Positions 17,750 to 27,091 of a stretch of DNA of 64,000 bases are shown here, one piece after another. The notes under the pieces were generated by a model. That model ran no database searches, was not told the DNA's origin, and saw only the letters and a list, made by a program, of their open reading frames with translations. Position numbers and translations under genes: made by a program. The stretch's first letter is position 1. The number at the start of each line of letters is the position of its first letter. The stretch lies in NCBI GenBank assembly GCA_964531675.1, contig CAZHFW010000009.1, positions 52,342-116,341 on the forward strand. The letters run 5' to 3'. This stretch comes from CAZHFW01 sp964531675 (GTDB lineage Bacteria; Planctomycetota; Phycisphaerae; Phycisphaerales; UBA1924).

Positions 17750-19435
17750 TCAGTGCCTGAAGTGCCTGATCCCCGTAATCAGACACGTGATCCCACGGCT
17801 CTGGCACAGGTCGAACGTGTCCTGGTCGCGCTTCGAACCTCCGGGATGCACGATCGTCGCGACGCCCGCGTCGGCGAGGATCGTTGGGCCGTCGTTGAAG
17901 GGGAAGAACGCGTCGGAGTAGGCCAGTGCGCCGCGAGCGTTGGCGCCGGCTTTCTCGACCGCGATCCGGCAGCTCGTGACGCGGTCCATCTGGCCCGCGC
18001 CGGTGCCGAAGAGCCTGATCGCGTGGGGCCTGACCGGTGAATGTCCGCCGATCGCGACCGCGTTGGAGAGCAGCGCCCGCGTCACCGCCTCCATGAAGGT
18101 CGCGACTTCGAGCGTGTCCTCGCTCGGCGCGGGCCCGGAGCGGTGCTGGTGCTCGTCGTGGCGGGCCAGCCTCTGGTCGCGTTCCTGCACGAGCAGGCCC
18201 CCGGGCACGAACTTGTACTCGAGCTTGTTCTGTTCCCCCGAAGCCTTTGCAAAGGTCCCGACCTCGAGCAGGCGGATGTTGGCCGAGCGGCCCTTGAGCT
18301 TCTCGAGCGCTTCGGCGCTGTAGCCCGGCGCGACGACGACCTCGAGGAAGATGTCCTTCTGAATCAGGCGTTCGGCCGCGGCCGCATCGATGATCGCGTT
18401 GGTCGCCAGGATCCCGCCGTAGGCCGCCAGCGGGTCGGAGGCGATGGCCTCGTCGACCGCGTCCAGGGGCGCGTCGGCGATGGCTGCGCCGCACGGGTTG
18501 GCGTGCTTGATCACGCAGGCCGCGGGGCGTCCGTTGCTGATGCGGTCCAGGTGCTGCGCCAGCGTGAGTGCCGCGGCGGCGTCGTTGATGTTGTTGTAGC
18601 TCAGTTCCTTGCCGTGGTGCTGGGTCGCGCCGGCGATGGAGAGCTCGTGTGAGCCCGCCGCGGGGGTGTAGAGGGCCGCGGCCTGGTGGGGGTTCTCGCC
18701 GTAGCGGAGGGTCTGCGCGAGCTTGAAGGAGTGGGAGAGGTTCGCGGGGAACTCGGGCGGCAGCGCCGGGTGGCCGGCGTGCATCTCCGCGGTGGAGGCG
18801 ACGCCCTCCCGCGCCGGGGGCTTGGCCAGGTACGCCGCGATGGCCGCGTCGTAGCGGGCGGTCAGCGCGAACGCCTTGGCCGCCAGCTCGTCGAGCAGCG
18901 CCCGCGAGAGGCGAGCGTCGTTGGTATCAAGCTCGTGCGCGATCCGCGCGTAGTCCGCGGGATCGGTCACGATCGCGACATAAGCGTGGTTCTTGGCCGC
19001 CGAGCGGACCATCGAGGGCCCGCCGATGTCGATGTTCTCGATGGCTTCGGCCCGGGAGCAGCCTGGCTTGGAGATGGTCTGCTCGAAGGGGTAGAGATTA
19101 ATGACCAGAATGTCGATCGGCGCGATGCCGTGGGCCTTCATCGCGTCCTGATGCTCGGGATTGTCGCGGACCGCGAGGATCCCGCCGTGGACCTTGGGGT
19201 GCAAGGTCTTGACTCGTCCGTCCATCATCTCCGGGAAGCCTGTCAGGGACTCGACTTGCTTCACCTCCAGCCCCGCGGCCGAGAGCGCCTTGGCGGTGCC
19301 TCCGGTCGAAATCAGCTCCACACCATGCTGCGCCAGGGTGCGGGCCAGGTCGACCAGTCCGGCCTTGTCGCTCACCGAGAGCAGTGCACGGCGGGGGCGG
19401 ATGTGAGTGGGGGCCGGGGTGGAGTTGACGTGCAT
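17750..19435 (-). CDS. purH: Bifunctional AICAR formyltransferase / IMP cyclohydrolase
   Basis: 561 residues. It catalyses the last two steps of purine synthesis: formylation of AICAR by 10-formyl-THF and cyclisation to IMP. The N-terminal IMP cyclohydrolase (MGS-like) domain shows LLSVSDKAGLVDLA, ELISTGGTAKAL and GRVKTLHPKVHGG. The C-terminal transformylase domain shows HGKELSYNNINDA and the catalytic KHANPCGAAI. Length is slightly above the usual 510-530, with an extra Ala/Pro-rich stretch around residues 208-225. It converges with uvrC (87 nt between stops) and stands 91 nt downstream of the BamB-like gene on the same strand. Confidence 0.94.
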   Translation of the reverse strand: MHVNSTPAPTHIRPRRALLSVSDKAGLVDLARTLAQHGVELISTGGTAKALSAAGLEVKQVESLTGFPEMMDGRVKTLHPKVHGGILAVRDNPEHQDAMKAHGIAPIDILVINLYPFEQTISKPGCSRAEAIENIDIGGPSMVRSAAKNHAYVAIVTDPADYARIAHELDTNDARLSRALLDELAAKAFALTARYDAAIAAYLAKPPAREGVASTAEMHAGHPALPPEFPANLSHSFKLAQTLRYGENPHQAAALYTPAAGSHELSIAGATQHHGKELSYNNINDAAAALTLAQHLDRISNGRPAACVIKHANPCGAAIADAPLDAVDEAIASDPLAAYGGILATNAIIDAAAAERLIQKDIFLEVVVAPGYSAEALEKLKGRSANIRLLEVGTFAKASGEQNKLEYKFVPGGLLVQERDQRLARHDEHQHRSGPAPSEDTLEVATFMEAVTRALLSNAVAIGGHSPVRPHAIRLFGTGAGQMDRVTSCRIAVEKAGANARGALAYSDAFFPFNDGPTILADAGVATIVHPGGSKRDQDTFDLCQSRGITCLITGIRHFRH

Positions 19436-19526
19436 GATCGGGATGGCTCAGAGAGGGTGTGACATCCGTCGCCGAGGCTGGGCCGGCGCCGGAGTGGGCT
19501 CACGCTTGGATGTCGCGTCGCCCGGC

Positions 19527-20696
19527 TCAGCGCGGGAGGAACTTGGCGACGACGCCGCTGGCGCCGACCGCGTACAGGTTCCCGTCTTCGAAGGCGTCGG
19601 TCGCGACCTCCTGGAGGCCCTTGACGGTGATCACCTCGATGACATCGCCGCGATCGGCGTCGATCGCGAGCAGACGCTCGCCGTCTTGCACGATCAGGCG
19701 GCCCTTGCGGACGCCTTGCACGACGCCGTGGACGTCCTTGTTGCTCCAGAGCGTCTTGCCCGAGGCCGCTTCGAACGCGCTGAGGCCTTGGTCGCGCAGG
19801 GCGCACAGGAGCATCCCGTTCCAGAAGACGGGCTTCTGGGTCAGGGGGGCGCTGGTCCGCAGACGCCAGAGCTGACGACCGGTCGCGTCGTACGCGTAGA
19901 GCGACTGATCGGAGCTGGCGATGAACAGCATGTTGTCGCCCGTCGCCAAGGGGGCGCCCGGACCGCCGAAGATCTTGGCCTGCGACGAGAGCGAGCCCGC
20001 GTCGTTCAGGAACGAGATCAGGCCGACCTGGTTGACCGCGACGACGGTGTTGTCGTTCACGCGGATCACGTCCGCCTCGACCGCCGCTCCGGTGCCGAAG
20101 CCCCAGACCTTCATCGAGCGGTCCAGCCAGTGCGAGTACACCTCGCCGGTGGGGGTGCCGAAGATGAGCCGGTCGCCCGAGGCGAGAGGCTTGGTGTTGA
20201 CGACCTTGTCCAAAGGCTGACGGTCGAGCATCGTTCCGGTCTGGATGCTCAGGACGTAGATCTCCGACTGGCTGCTGGAGAGCAGCACGTCGCCGTGCTT
20301 GGGGTCGCTCGTCCGCATGTTGCCCACGAAGCGCGTGAGCGGGTTGGCCAGGGTGCTGGACCAGCGCTGCGAGCCGTTGGAGGCCTCCAGGACCGTGACC
20401 GTCGAGCCCGACTCCTGGGTCACGACGACATCAGAAAAGACCTCGATGTCGGCGATGGTTCCGCGCGGCGAGACGTACGGGAAGCCCGTCCAGTCCCACT
20501 TGTATCCGAGCTTGGACCAGGCCGCAGCGTCGATGGGGAACGCCGCAGCACGGGCGGAGGAGTCCTTCATCGCGGGGCGGGAACTCGTGGTCGAGCCGCT
20601 GGAGGCGCACCCAGCCAGGCTGGCCAGCACGAACGTGGACGCGATCGCCGCGCTCAGGGAGCGGGCCGGAAGGCTCTTGCGGGTCGGACGGTTCAT
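19527..20696 (-). CDS. BamB-like PQQ-repeat lipoprotein
   Basis: 389 residues from the ATG at 20696, chosen because CTGGAG lies about nine bases upstream and because the signal peptide then starts normally (MNRPTRKSLPARSL); an ATG 48 nt earlier is less likely. A lipobox LAGC with Cys at about residue 30 indicates a lipoprotein. The mature part is a β-propeller with repeated blades (TVLEASNGSQRW, IYVLSIQTGTML, LYAYDATGRQLWRL, LSAFEAASGKTLWS). BamB, the outer-membrane assembly lipoprotein, has this size and architecture, but planctomycetes have several such paralogues, so the BAM role is only a possibility. It is divergent from riboflavin synthase. Confidence 0.78.
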   Translation of the reverse strand: MNRPTRKSLPARSLSAAIASTFVLASLAGCASSGSTTSSRPAMKDSSARAAAFPIDAAAWSKLGYKWDWTGFPYVSPRGTIADIEVFSDVVVTQESGSTVTVLEASNGSQRWSSTLANPLTRFVGNMRTSDPKHGDVLLSSSQSEIYVLSIQTGTMLDRQPLDKVVNTKPLASGDRLIFGTPTGEVYSHWLDRSMKVWGFGTGAAVEADVIRVNDNTVVAVNQVGLISFLNDAGSLSSQAKIFGGPGAPLATGDNMLFIASSDQSLYAYDATGRQLWRLRTSAPLTQKPVFWNGMLLCALRDQGLSAFEAASGKTLWSNKDVHGVVQGVRKGRLIVQDGERLLAIDADRGDVIEVITVKGLQEVATDAFEDGNLYAVGASGVVAKFLPR

Positions 20697-20837
20697 CAAT
20701 GTTCTCCAGCGTTGACCCCGGAGACGACGCTCCGGGGGGTCCAAGCGTAGCAGACAGCCGGGCCTTCCTCACGCTCCCGAGCCCTTCCACACCCCCCGGA
20801 AGGCGGTTTCCGACGCCCTTGCAGCTATGCTGAGGGC

Positions 20838-21461
20838 ATGTTCACCGGGATCATCGAGGTCTTGGGCACCGTCCGGTCCCTCCGAACCACCCAGGCGGGG
20901 GTCAGGCTGGCCATCGAACCCGGACCCTGGTCCTATCAGCCCGCCCTGGGGGACTCGGTGGCGGTCAATGGCTGCTGCCTGACCATCGCGACCCCGCCAG
21001 CACCGGGACGGGCCTGGGAGTTTGACGCCATCCCGGAGACCTTGGCCAAGACCACCCTGGGAACGTTCCGGGAGGGCCAGGCGGTCAACCTCGAGCACGC
21101 GGCGACCGCTTCAACCCTGCTGGGCGGACACGTTGTCCAGGGGCACGTCGACGGGACCGCGGTGGTCGAGTCGGTCCAGACCACCGATCAGTGGCGCGTC
21201 CGGCTCAGGCCTCCTGAGGCGTGCATGCCCTACATCGTCCCCAAGGGCTCCGTCACCCTCGATGGGGTCAGCCTGACGATTGCGGACGTCGATCCCAAGG
21301 CCGGCTGGTTCGAGGTCGCCCTCATCCCCACGACCCTGGCGAAGACCACGCTCAAGGACCTGCGCCCCGGCGTTCGATGCAATATCGAGTGCGACACGAT
21401 GGCCAAGACCATCGTCCATTACCTCCGTCACTTCCTGGCTGAGGGCAACGCGCGAGCCTGA
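20838..21461 (+). CDS. ribE: Riboflavin synthase, alpha subunit
   Basis: 207 residues, the usual length. It dismutates two 6,7-dimethyl-8-ribityllumazine molecules to riboflavin. The invariant N-terminus MFTGIIE is present, and the two lumazine-binding β-barrels are visible: the first with VNGCCLTI and the second starting near GHVVQGHVDGTAVV and including VSLTIADVD. ATG start with no close competitor. RuvC follows only 18 nt later on the same strand. No other rib genes are in the window. Confidence 0.93.
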   Translation: MFTGIIEVLGTVRSLRTTQAGVRLAIEPGPWSYQPALGDSVAVNGCCLTIATPPAPGRAWEFDAIPETLAKTTLGTFREGQAVNLEHAATASTLLGGHVVQGHVDGTAVVESVQTTDQWRVRLRPPEACMPYIVPKGSVTLDGVSLTIADVDPKAGWFEVALIPTTLAKTTLKDLRPGVRCNIECDTMAKTIVHYLRHFLAEGNARA

Positions 21462-21479
21462 AGGCTCCAGAGGAGCGTG

Positions 21480-22061
21480 ATGAGGGTTCTTGGGATCGAT
21501 CCCGGATTGCGGCTCACGGGCTACGGCTGCCTCGAAGGCCTGGGGGCACGCCCCGCGCTGATCGAGGCGGGCGTCATCAGGCTCGTCGGCGCTTCGGGGC
21601 CCAAGGAACCGTCGCCTGCGAGGGAAGCCTCGCCCGCGGAGCAGCTTGCAGCGGCGATCGCGGGGAAGCCGCGCCGCAAACGCCCGAGCGCTGCCAGCGT
21701 CTCCACCAGGCTTCTGGAGCTCGAGCGCGACTTCGTCGAACTCCTGGAGAGGCTCAAACCCGACGCGGTCGCGGTGGAGCAGATGTTCGCACACCACAAG
21801 CACCCGGGCACCGTGATCGTGATGGCCCACGCACGCGGCGTCCTGCTGCTGGCGATCAAGCGGGCGGGCCTGCGGCTCATCGAGCTCCGGCCGAGCGAGG
21901 TCAAGAAGGGCCTCACCGGGAATGGTCAGGCCGACAAGGTGCAGATGCAGCGCTGCATCCAGGCCCACTTCGGACTGGCCGAGCCCCCGAACCCGCCCGA
22001 CGTCGCCGACGCGCTGGCGATCGCGCTCTGCGCCACCCGGCGGATCCTCGTCGACAGTTGA
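21480..22061 (+). CDS. ruvC: Holliday junction resolvase RuvC with a ~33-residue insertion
   Basis: 193 residues from the ATG at 21480 (AGAGGAG five bases upstream; a GTG at 21477 is too close to it). RuvC resolves four-way DNA junctions as a dimer with RuvAB. The four acidic catalytic positions are accounted for: GIDPG near the N-terminus, AVEQMF, and DVADALAIAL near the C-terminus. Between the strand ending GVIRL and the helix starting STRLLELE there are about 38 residues rich in Pro, Lys and Ala where E. coli RuvC has about five. The FAHHKHPGTVIVMAHARGV stretch is typical of planctomycete-type RuvC as I recall it. No ruvA or ruvB lies in the window. Confidence 0.92.
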   Translation: MRVLGIDPGLRLTGYGCLEGLGARPALIEAGVIRLVGASGPKEPSPAREASPAEQLAAAIAGKPRRKRPSAASVSTRLLELERDFVELLERLKPDAVAVEQMFAHHKHPGTVIVMAHARGVLLLAIKRAGLRLIELRPSEVKKGLTGNGQADKVQMQRCIQAHFGLAEPPNPPDVADALAIALCATRRILVDS

Positions 22062-22094
22062 GAAGGTCCCACGCGGTCGTGGGGGTGCCGCGGT

Positions 22095-22520
22095 TCACCT
22101 GGTGGGCACGTAGCTCACACGCGTGAATCCCGCGTCCTTGGCCGCTTGGATCGCGCCCGCGACCGCGGAGACCGGCACGTTGGGCGTGGCGCGGACGATC
22201 ATCCCGCCGCCTTTGCTCAACTGGGTCATCAGGGTCGTGAGCGCCGTTTGATCGCGGAAGTTCCGGCTGCCAAGCTTGAAGACAGGCGTGCCCTGCTCCA
22301 TGTCGATGGTGAGGGTGTAGGTCGAGATCTCCCCGCCGGAGGTCTTGGCGGCGGGGGACGACTGGGTCTTGACCGCGGCCCCGAGCGAGGCTTCCTCGGA
22401 GGCGAGCGTGCCCGCGACCATGAAGTAGAAGAGGAGGAAGAGGACCACGTCGATGAGCGCGATCAGCGGCAACCTGAGTGTCGCGGGGTCGAGCGGCGGC
22501 TGGGACTTGGAGAAGTTCAC
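22095..22520 (-). CDS. exbD: ExbD/TolR-family biopolymer transport protein (second copy)
   Basis: 141 residues. ExbD/TolR proteins carry one N-terminal transmembrane helix and a periplasmic domain and use the proton motive force with ExbB/TolQ. Here LRLPLIALIDVVLFLLFYFMVAG gives the helix, including the conserved Asp (in ALIDVV) needed for proton conduction, followed by a periplasmic domain ending with the usual AxxAGFTRVSYV pattern. The GTG start overlaps the stop of the upstream exbD by four bases (GTGA), so translation is coupled. It is the last gene of an exbB-exbD-exbD set. Its substrate system is unknown; no TonB or Tol/Pal gene is in the window. Confidence 0.86.
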   Translation of the reverse strand: MNFSKSQPPLDPATLRLPLIALIDVVLFLLFYFMVAGTLASEEASLGAAVKTQSSPAAKTSGGEISTYTLTIDMEQGTPVFKLGSRNFRDQTALTTLMTQLSKGGGMIVRATPNVPVSAVAGAIQAAKDAGFTRVSYVPTR

Positions 22521-22963
22521 CGGCCCACCCCCGCGACCGCGGCCTGGTCAGAGTCCGTCGCCAGGCGAACCGTGCGTGCGCCGATGCGGGAAAGGCCCGC
22601 GCAGAGCTTGGAGAGGGCCCCCGCGGAAGCGTCCCGGTCGGCGCGGATGACGATGTCCAGGGCTTCGGGCTTGAGTCCCGAGGCCGCGGCGTCCGAGCCG
22701 ATCTGGACCACCAGCGAGTCAATCTCTTCAATCTCTCCCCGGATGCTGACGCGGCCGTCGGGATGCAGGTCGATGATCACCGCGTGCTCGCTGATCGCGG
22801 GCGAGCCATCGCCGCGCTGGGCCGGCAGGTTCAGCGGCGCTTGCTCGGTTCGCGAGAACTGCGACGTCATCATGAAAAAGATGATGAGCAGCAGCACCAC
22901 GTCGATCATCGGGGTGAGATCGAAGGACGCTTCTTCGGGTTGGCCTGGAGGGTGGAGGTTCAC
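22517..22963 (-). CDS. exbD: ExbD/TolR-family biopolymer transport protein (first copy)
   Basis: 148 residues starting at a GTG that overlaps the exbB stop codon (GTGA); the frame is open further upstream, but that part overlaps exbB and lacks family similarity. The N-terminal helix FDLTPMIDVVLLLIIFFMMTSQF carries the conserved Asp in TPMIDVV. The periplasmic part reads through AVIIDLHPDGRVSI and ALDIVIRADRDASAG, as usual for ExbD. Two ExbD copies that differ in sequence in one operon suggest a heteromeric stator-like complex with the ExbB encoded just upstream. Confidence 0.88.
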   Translation of the reverse strand: MNLHPPGQPEEASFDLTPMIDVVLLLIIFFMMTSQFSRTEQAPLNLPAQRGDGSPAISEHAVIIDLHPDGRVSIRGEIEEIDSLVVQIGSDAAASGLKPEALDIVIRADRDASAGALSKLCAGLSRIGARTVRLATDSDQAAVAGVGR

Positions 22964-23796
22964 GACTGGGGCGTGGTCGCAGCGGGCGCGGGAGCCTGGG
23001 GACGATTGGCGGGACGGGCCGCGGGCCGCATGGCCGGGCGGTCCTGCGTGCCGAAACGCTCGATGATCGGAGCCAGGGTGTCGGCGATCGCGGAGGCGTC
23101 GGAGGCAAGGCGGTCGATCCGACGCCGGAAGAGCGCGAAGGCGATGGTGCACGGGATGGCGACCGCCAGACCTTCGGCGGTGTTGACCAGGGCCATGGAC
23201 ATGAACTCCGCAAGCTGGTTCGAGCGGGCGGCGCCCTGGAGCTTTCCGATCGCGCCGAAGGCGCCGATCATGCCGAGCACCGTGCCCAGCAGGCCGAGCA
23301 TCGGGCCGATGGCCGCCAGGATCGCCAGGTAGTCATTCAGACGTGAGAGTCTGCGGATCTCCGCGGCGCCCGCGTCTTCGAGAGCTGCCCGGATCTCCAG
23401 GGTGCCGAAGGGCGAGACGGCGCAGCGCGCCAGCGCGGTCCGGAAGATCCGCGTGATCAGGCAGTCGCAGGCGGGCGTCTGGCAGAACTGGTTGACGACT
23501 TCCAGATTGCCTTGGCGGACCGTGTTCACCAGTTGCGCGACGATCTGCTCGGGGAGCATGACCGAAAGGCGGAGCGCCAGGGTGTTGCGGATCATCAGCG
23601 CCAGCGCGAGGATCGACAGGATGATCAGCACGACGCTGAGCGGCCCGCCGTCGCGGAGGTAGTCGAACATCGAGCGGGTGTGCTCGGCGGCGTCCGTGGT
23701 CGCGCCCGGGGCGGGAGCTGTGGCTTGGGCAGCCGTTTGGGCCAGCGTCACCGCCAGCGCACTAAGGGAGGAGAAGCCGAGTTGGCCGATCATCAT
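22960..23796 (-). CDS. exbB: MotA/TolQ/ExbB proton channel family protein
   Basis: 278 residues. It has a signal-like N-terminal hydrophobic segment followed by an Ala/Pro-rich linker, then the TolQ/ExbB core: a first helix (LSVVLIILSILALALMI), a cytoplasmic stretch with Cys pairs (CQTPACDC), and two later helices (LAILAAIGPMLGLLGTVLGMIGAFGAI and FMSMALVNTAEGLAVAIPCTIAFALF) that hold the TolQ-type GPxxGLxGTVxGM and AxxTAxGLxxAIP motifs. The C-terminal tail is Pro/Ala/Arg-rich. The start ATG at 23796 has CAGGAA upstream. It forms an operon with the two exbD genes downstream. It energises outer-membrane transport or cell-wall processes in relatives. Confidence 0.88.
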   Translation of the reverse strand: MMIGQLGFSSLSALAVTLAQTAAQATAPAPGATTDAAEHTRSMFDYLRDGGPLSVVLIILSILALALMIRNTLALRLSVMLPEQIVAQLVNTVRQGNLEVVNQFCQTPACDCLITRIFRTALARCAVSPFGTLEIRAALEDAGAAEIRRLSRLNDYLAILAAIGPMLGLLGTVLGMIGAFGAIGKLQGAARSNQLAEFMSMALVNTAEGLAVAIPCTIAFALFRRRIDRLASDASAIADTLAPIIERFGTQDRPAMRPAARPANRPQAPAPAATTPQS

Positions 23797-23842
23797 GCCT
23801 GGGTTCCTGGAACAGATCTTCCGGCTTGGTTGAGGGCTTTCG

Positions 23843-23879
23843 GCCGGGATCAGGTCTTCCCGCCGGGATCAGGTCGTCC
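23843..23879. repeat. 18-bp direct repeat pair in the exbB-ntrC intergenic region
   Basis: GCCGGGATCAGGTCTTCC (23843-23860) recurs as GCCGGGATCAGGTCGTCC (23862-23879), one mismatch, 19-nt period. Lies 46-83 bp upstream of the exbB start. Confidence 0.85.
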
Positions 23880-23908
23880 GGCGAATCGGGGCCGGGGAAG
23901 CGTCCACT

Positions 23909-23940
23909 CGTCCTTGCCTCGGGGCGTCCTTGCCTCTGGG
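23909..23940. repeat. 16-bp tandem repeat pair in the exbB-ntrC intergenic region
   Basis: CGTCCTTGCCTCGGGG (23909-23924) is followed directly by CGTCCTTGCCTCTGGG (23925-23940), one mismatch; a further CGTCC starts the next unit at 23941 and another stands at 23901. Confidence 0.85.
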
Positions 23941-24030
23941 CGTCCGGGCGGATCAGGCCCAGCATAAGTCCCCAGGTTGGCCCCCGGGGCGGTTGGGTGC
24001 CCGTCCGGAAGGATGATACTGTTCGGGACG

Positions 24031-25524
24031 ATGACGGTTTCAGGATCTGCGGATATTCCGACCCCTCGCGGGGAGATGCGGGCTCAGGTGCTCATCGTCG
24101 AGGACGAGCCTGACCATGCGGAAGTCATGGCCGACGCCCTGCGCAAGCCCGGGCATGTCTGCACCCTTGTCAACGGGGTTTCCCGGGCTCTGGAAGAGCT
24201 CCGCCACGGAACCTTTGACGTCGTCGTCACCGACCTGCGCATGCCCGAGAGCGGCGGGAAGGACGGCGTCGCCCCCGATGGTTCCGACGCGGGCCTCAAG
24301 GTCCTCGCTGCGGCCCGGAAGTACCAGCCCAACGCCGAAACCATCATGGTGACCGCGCACGGCGACGTGCCCACCGCCCGGGCTGCCTTCAAGGAAGGCG
24401 CGTACGACTTCATCGAGAAGCCCCTGGATCTGGAGGTCTTCCGCAACCTCGTCAACCGCGCCGCCGAGACCGTGCTGCTGCGCCACGAAGCCTCCGGCAT
24501 GGAGGATCTGGTCCAGCACGAAGGCTTCGAAGGAATCATCGCGGGCTCCGAGCCCATGCGGCAGATCCTCCGCACCGTCAAGTCCATCGCGGCCAGCAAC
24601 CTCCCGGTGCTCATCACGGGAGAGAGCGGCACCGGCAAGGAACTCATCGCCCAGGCGATCCACAAGAACAGCCCGCGGGCCCAGGGCCGCTTTGTCGCGC
24701 TGAACTGCGCCGCCGAGGCGGAGAACCTGCTCGAAGACCAGCTCTTCGGCCACGTCCGCGGCGCGTTCACCGGCGCCGACCGTGACCGCGAGGGTGTCTT
24801 TGAGTACGCCTCCGCGGGTGGGGGAGGGTCCCTCTTCCTCGACGAGATCGGCGACATGCCCCTGAAGATGCAGGCCAAGCTTCTCCGGGTGATGGAGACC
24901 AATCAGGTCGTGCGTCTGGGCAGCAACGATCCTCGCAAGGTCAACGTGCGTCTGGTGAGCGCGACGAACAAGGACGTGAAGGGCATGGTCGCGCGGAACG
25001 AGTTCCGAGGCGATCTGTACTTCCGCATCAACGGCGCACACATCCACCTGCCGCCGCTGCGCGATCGACGCGAGGACATTCCCCGCATCGTCAGGCACGC
25101 GATCAGCAAGGCGATGGTCCAGTACGCGGGCGTCGCCAAGACGGGGACGGACCCGTCCATCACCGACGCCGCGATGATGAGGCTGACGAGCTACCACTGG
25201 CCCGGCAATGTCCGACAGTTGCTCAACGTGGTGCAGAACATGGTCGTCCGCTCCATGGGCGAAGGCCGTGCGCCGGGCGAGCCGGCGGTGCTGGACGTTC
25301 GCCATATCCCCGATGATGTTCGCGTTGACGACGCGCCGGAGCCCGAGGAGGCCGCGGCGGCGGGTCCGTCGTCGCTGGCCGGGACCAGTCTGGAACAGCT
25401 CGAGAAGCGAGCGATCCGCGAGACCTTGCGTCTGACCGCGGGGAATCGCGAGCAGGCCGCCAAACTCCTGGGCATCGGCGAACGCACCCTTTATCGCAAG
25501 CTCCGTGAGTATGGGCTGCGCTGA
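24031..25524 (+). CDS. NtrC-family sigma-54-dependent response regulator
   Basis: About 497 residues. A receiver domain (QVLIVEDEPDHAE, phosphoacceptor in VVVTDLRMPES, VMVTAH-type and FIEKPLD signatures) precedes an AAA+ activator domain with Walker A GESGTGKE, the sigma-54-contacting GAFTGA loop, Walker B LFLDEIGDMPL and the sensor-II WPGNVRQL. A C-terminal Fis-type helix-turn-helix (GNREQAAKLLGIGERTLYRKL) ends the chain. It therefore activates sigma-54 promoters on phosphorylation. Start codon uncertain: ATG at 24031 is used; in-frame ATGs at 24013 and 24076 also exist. The receiver has an unusual insertion after the phosphoacceptor (SGGKDGVAPDGSDAG). No histidine kinase is in the window. 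A GNAT gene starts 20 nt later. Confidence 0.92.
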   Translation: MTVSGSADIPTPRGEMRAQVLIVEDEPDHAEVMADALRKPGHVCTLVNGVSRALEELRHGTFDVVVTDLRMPESGGKDGVAPDGSDAGLKVLAAARKYQPNAETIMVTAHGDVPTARAAFKEGAYDFIEKPLDLEVFRNLVNRAAETVLLRHEASGMEDLVQHEGFEGIIAGSEPMRQILRTVKSIAASNLPVLITGESGTGKELIAQAIHKNSPRAQGRFVALNCAAEAENLLEDQLFGHVRGAFTGADRDREGVFEYASAGGGGSLFLDEIGDMPLKMQAKLLRVMETNQVVRLGSNDPRKVNVRLVSATNKDVKGMVARNEFRGDLYFRINGAHIHLPPLRDRREDIPRIVRHAISKAMVQYAGVAKTGTDPSITDAAMMRLTSYHWPGNVRQLLNVVQNMVVRSMGEGRAPGEPAVLDVRHIPDDVRVDDAPEPEEAAAAGPSSLAGTSLEQLEKRAIRETLRLTAGNREQAAKLLGIGERTLYRKLREYGLR

Positions 25525-25544
25525 GCAGATCGGGAAACCACGCG

Positions 25545-26030
25545 ATGTTCAAGGTCCGCGCTATCTCCCCCGAGCACACCCTCAAGTTGAGGCAGGAAGT
25601 GCTCCGTCCCGGACAGAAGCTCTCCGAGCTGGTCTTCCCGGGCGATCTGGAACCCAGCAGCTTTCACGTGGGCGGATTTCGTCTCGACGAGGCGGGATTT
25701 GACCCGGGTTCGCTCCTGGGGGTGGCCTCGGTGTACAACCAGGCGCTGGAAGGCGCTGCTCATCGAGGGCTGGGCATTCTGGAAACTAGCGGCTCTTGGC
25801 GACTTCGGGGCATGGCGACCCACCCGACGGTGCGGGGCACCGGTCTTGGGGGGCAACTCCTGACCGCGTGCATCGAGCACGCCCGATCCGGCGGCGGCGA
25901 CGTCATCTGGTGTAACGCCCGCGTCCCGGTCACGGGGTTCTATCTGCGTTATGGCTTTGTCGTGCATGGTGATGCGTTCGTCCTGCCGAGCATCGGCCCG
26001 CACGTGCTGATGTCGCGCCGACTGCGCTGA
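25545..26030 (+). CDS. GNAT-family N-acetyltransferase
   Basis: 161 residues. The acetyl-CoA-binding signature is present as LRGMATHPTVRGTGLGGQLLTACIEHAR (the R/Q-x-x-G-x-G/A type), followed by a β-bulge-containing C-terminal half (IWCNARVPVTGFYLRYGFVVHGDAF), as in many small GNATs. The conserved IWCNAR-x-x-x-x-FY-x-xYGF pattern is shared with uncharacterised acetyltransferases of the ElaA-like kind. Substrate unknown. It stands 20 nt after the NtrC-type regulator and is likely co-transcribed with it. Start at the ATG with CGGGAAACCACGCG upstream. Confidence 0.85.
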   Translation: MFKVRAISPEHTLKLRQEVLRPGQKLSELVFPGDLEPSSFHVGGFRLDEAGFDPGSLLGVASVYNQALEGAAHRGLGILETSGSWRLRGMATHPTVRGTGLGGQLLTACIEHARSGGGDVIWCNARVPVTGFYLRYGFVVHGDAFVLPSIGPHVLMSRRLR

Positions 26031-26185
26031 TCGGGTCTCTCGCGCGGGCCGGGAATCCCCCCAGATTCGACCCTCGACTCCAGAATCCAAACGGGCCCCT
26101 CCAGCGAAAGAATGCGGACGCCCGGGGATGTTCCGGCGTCCACGCCCTGACGGGGTGCCGTTCTGCGTCGCCTGGAACCCGGTGC

Positions 26186-27087
<902 letters not shown>

Positions 27088-27091
<4 letters not shown>

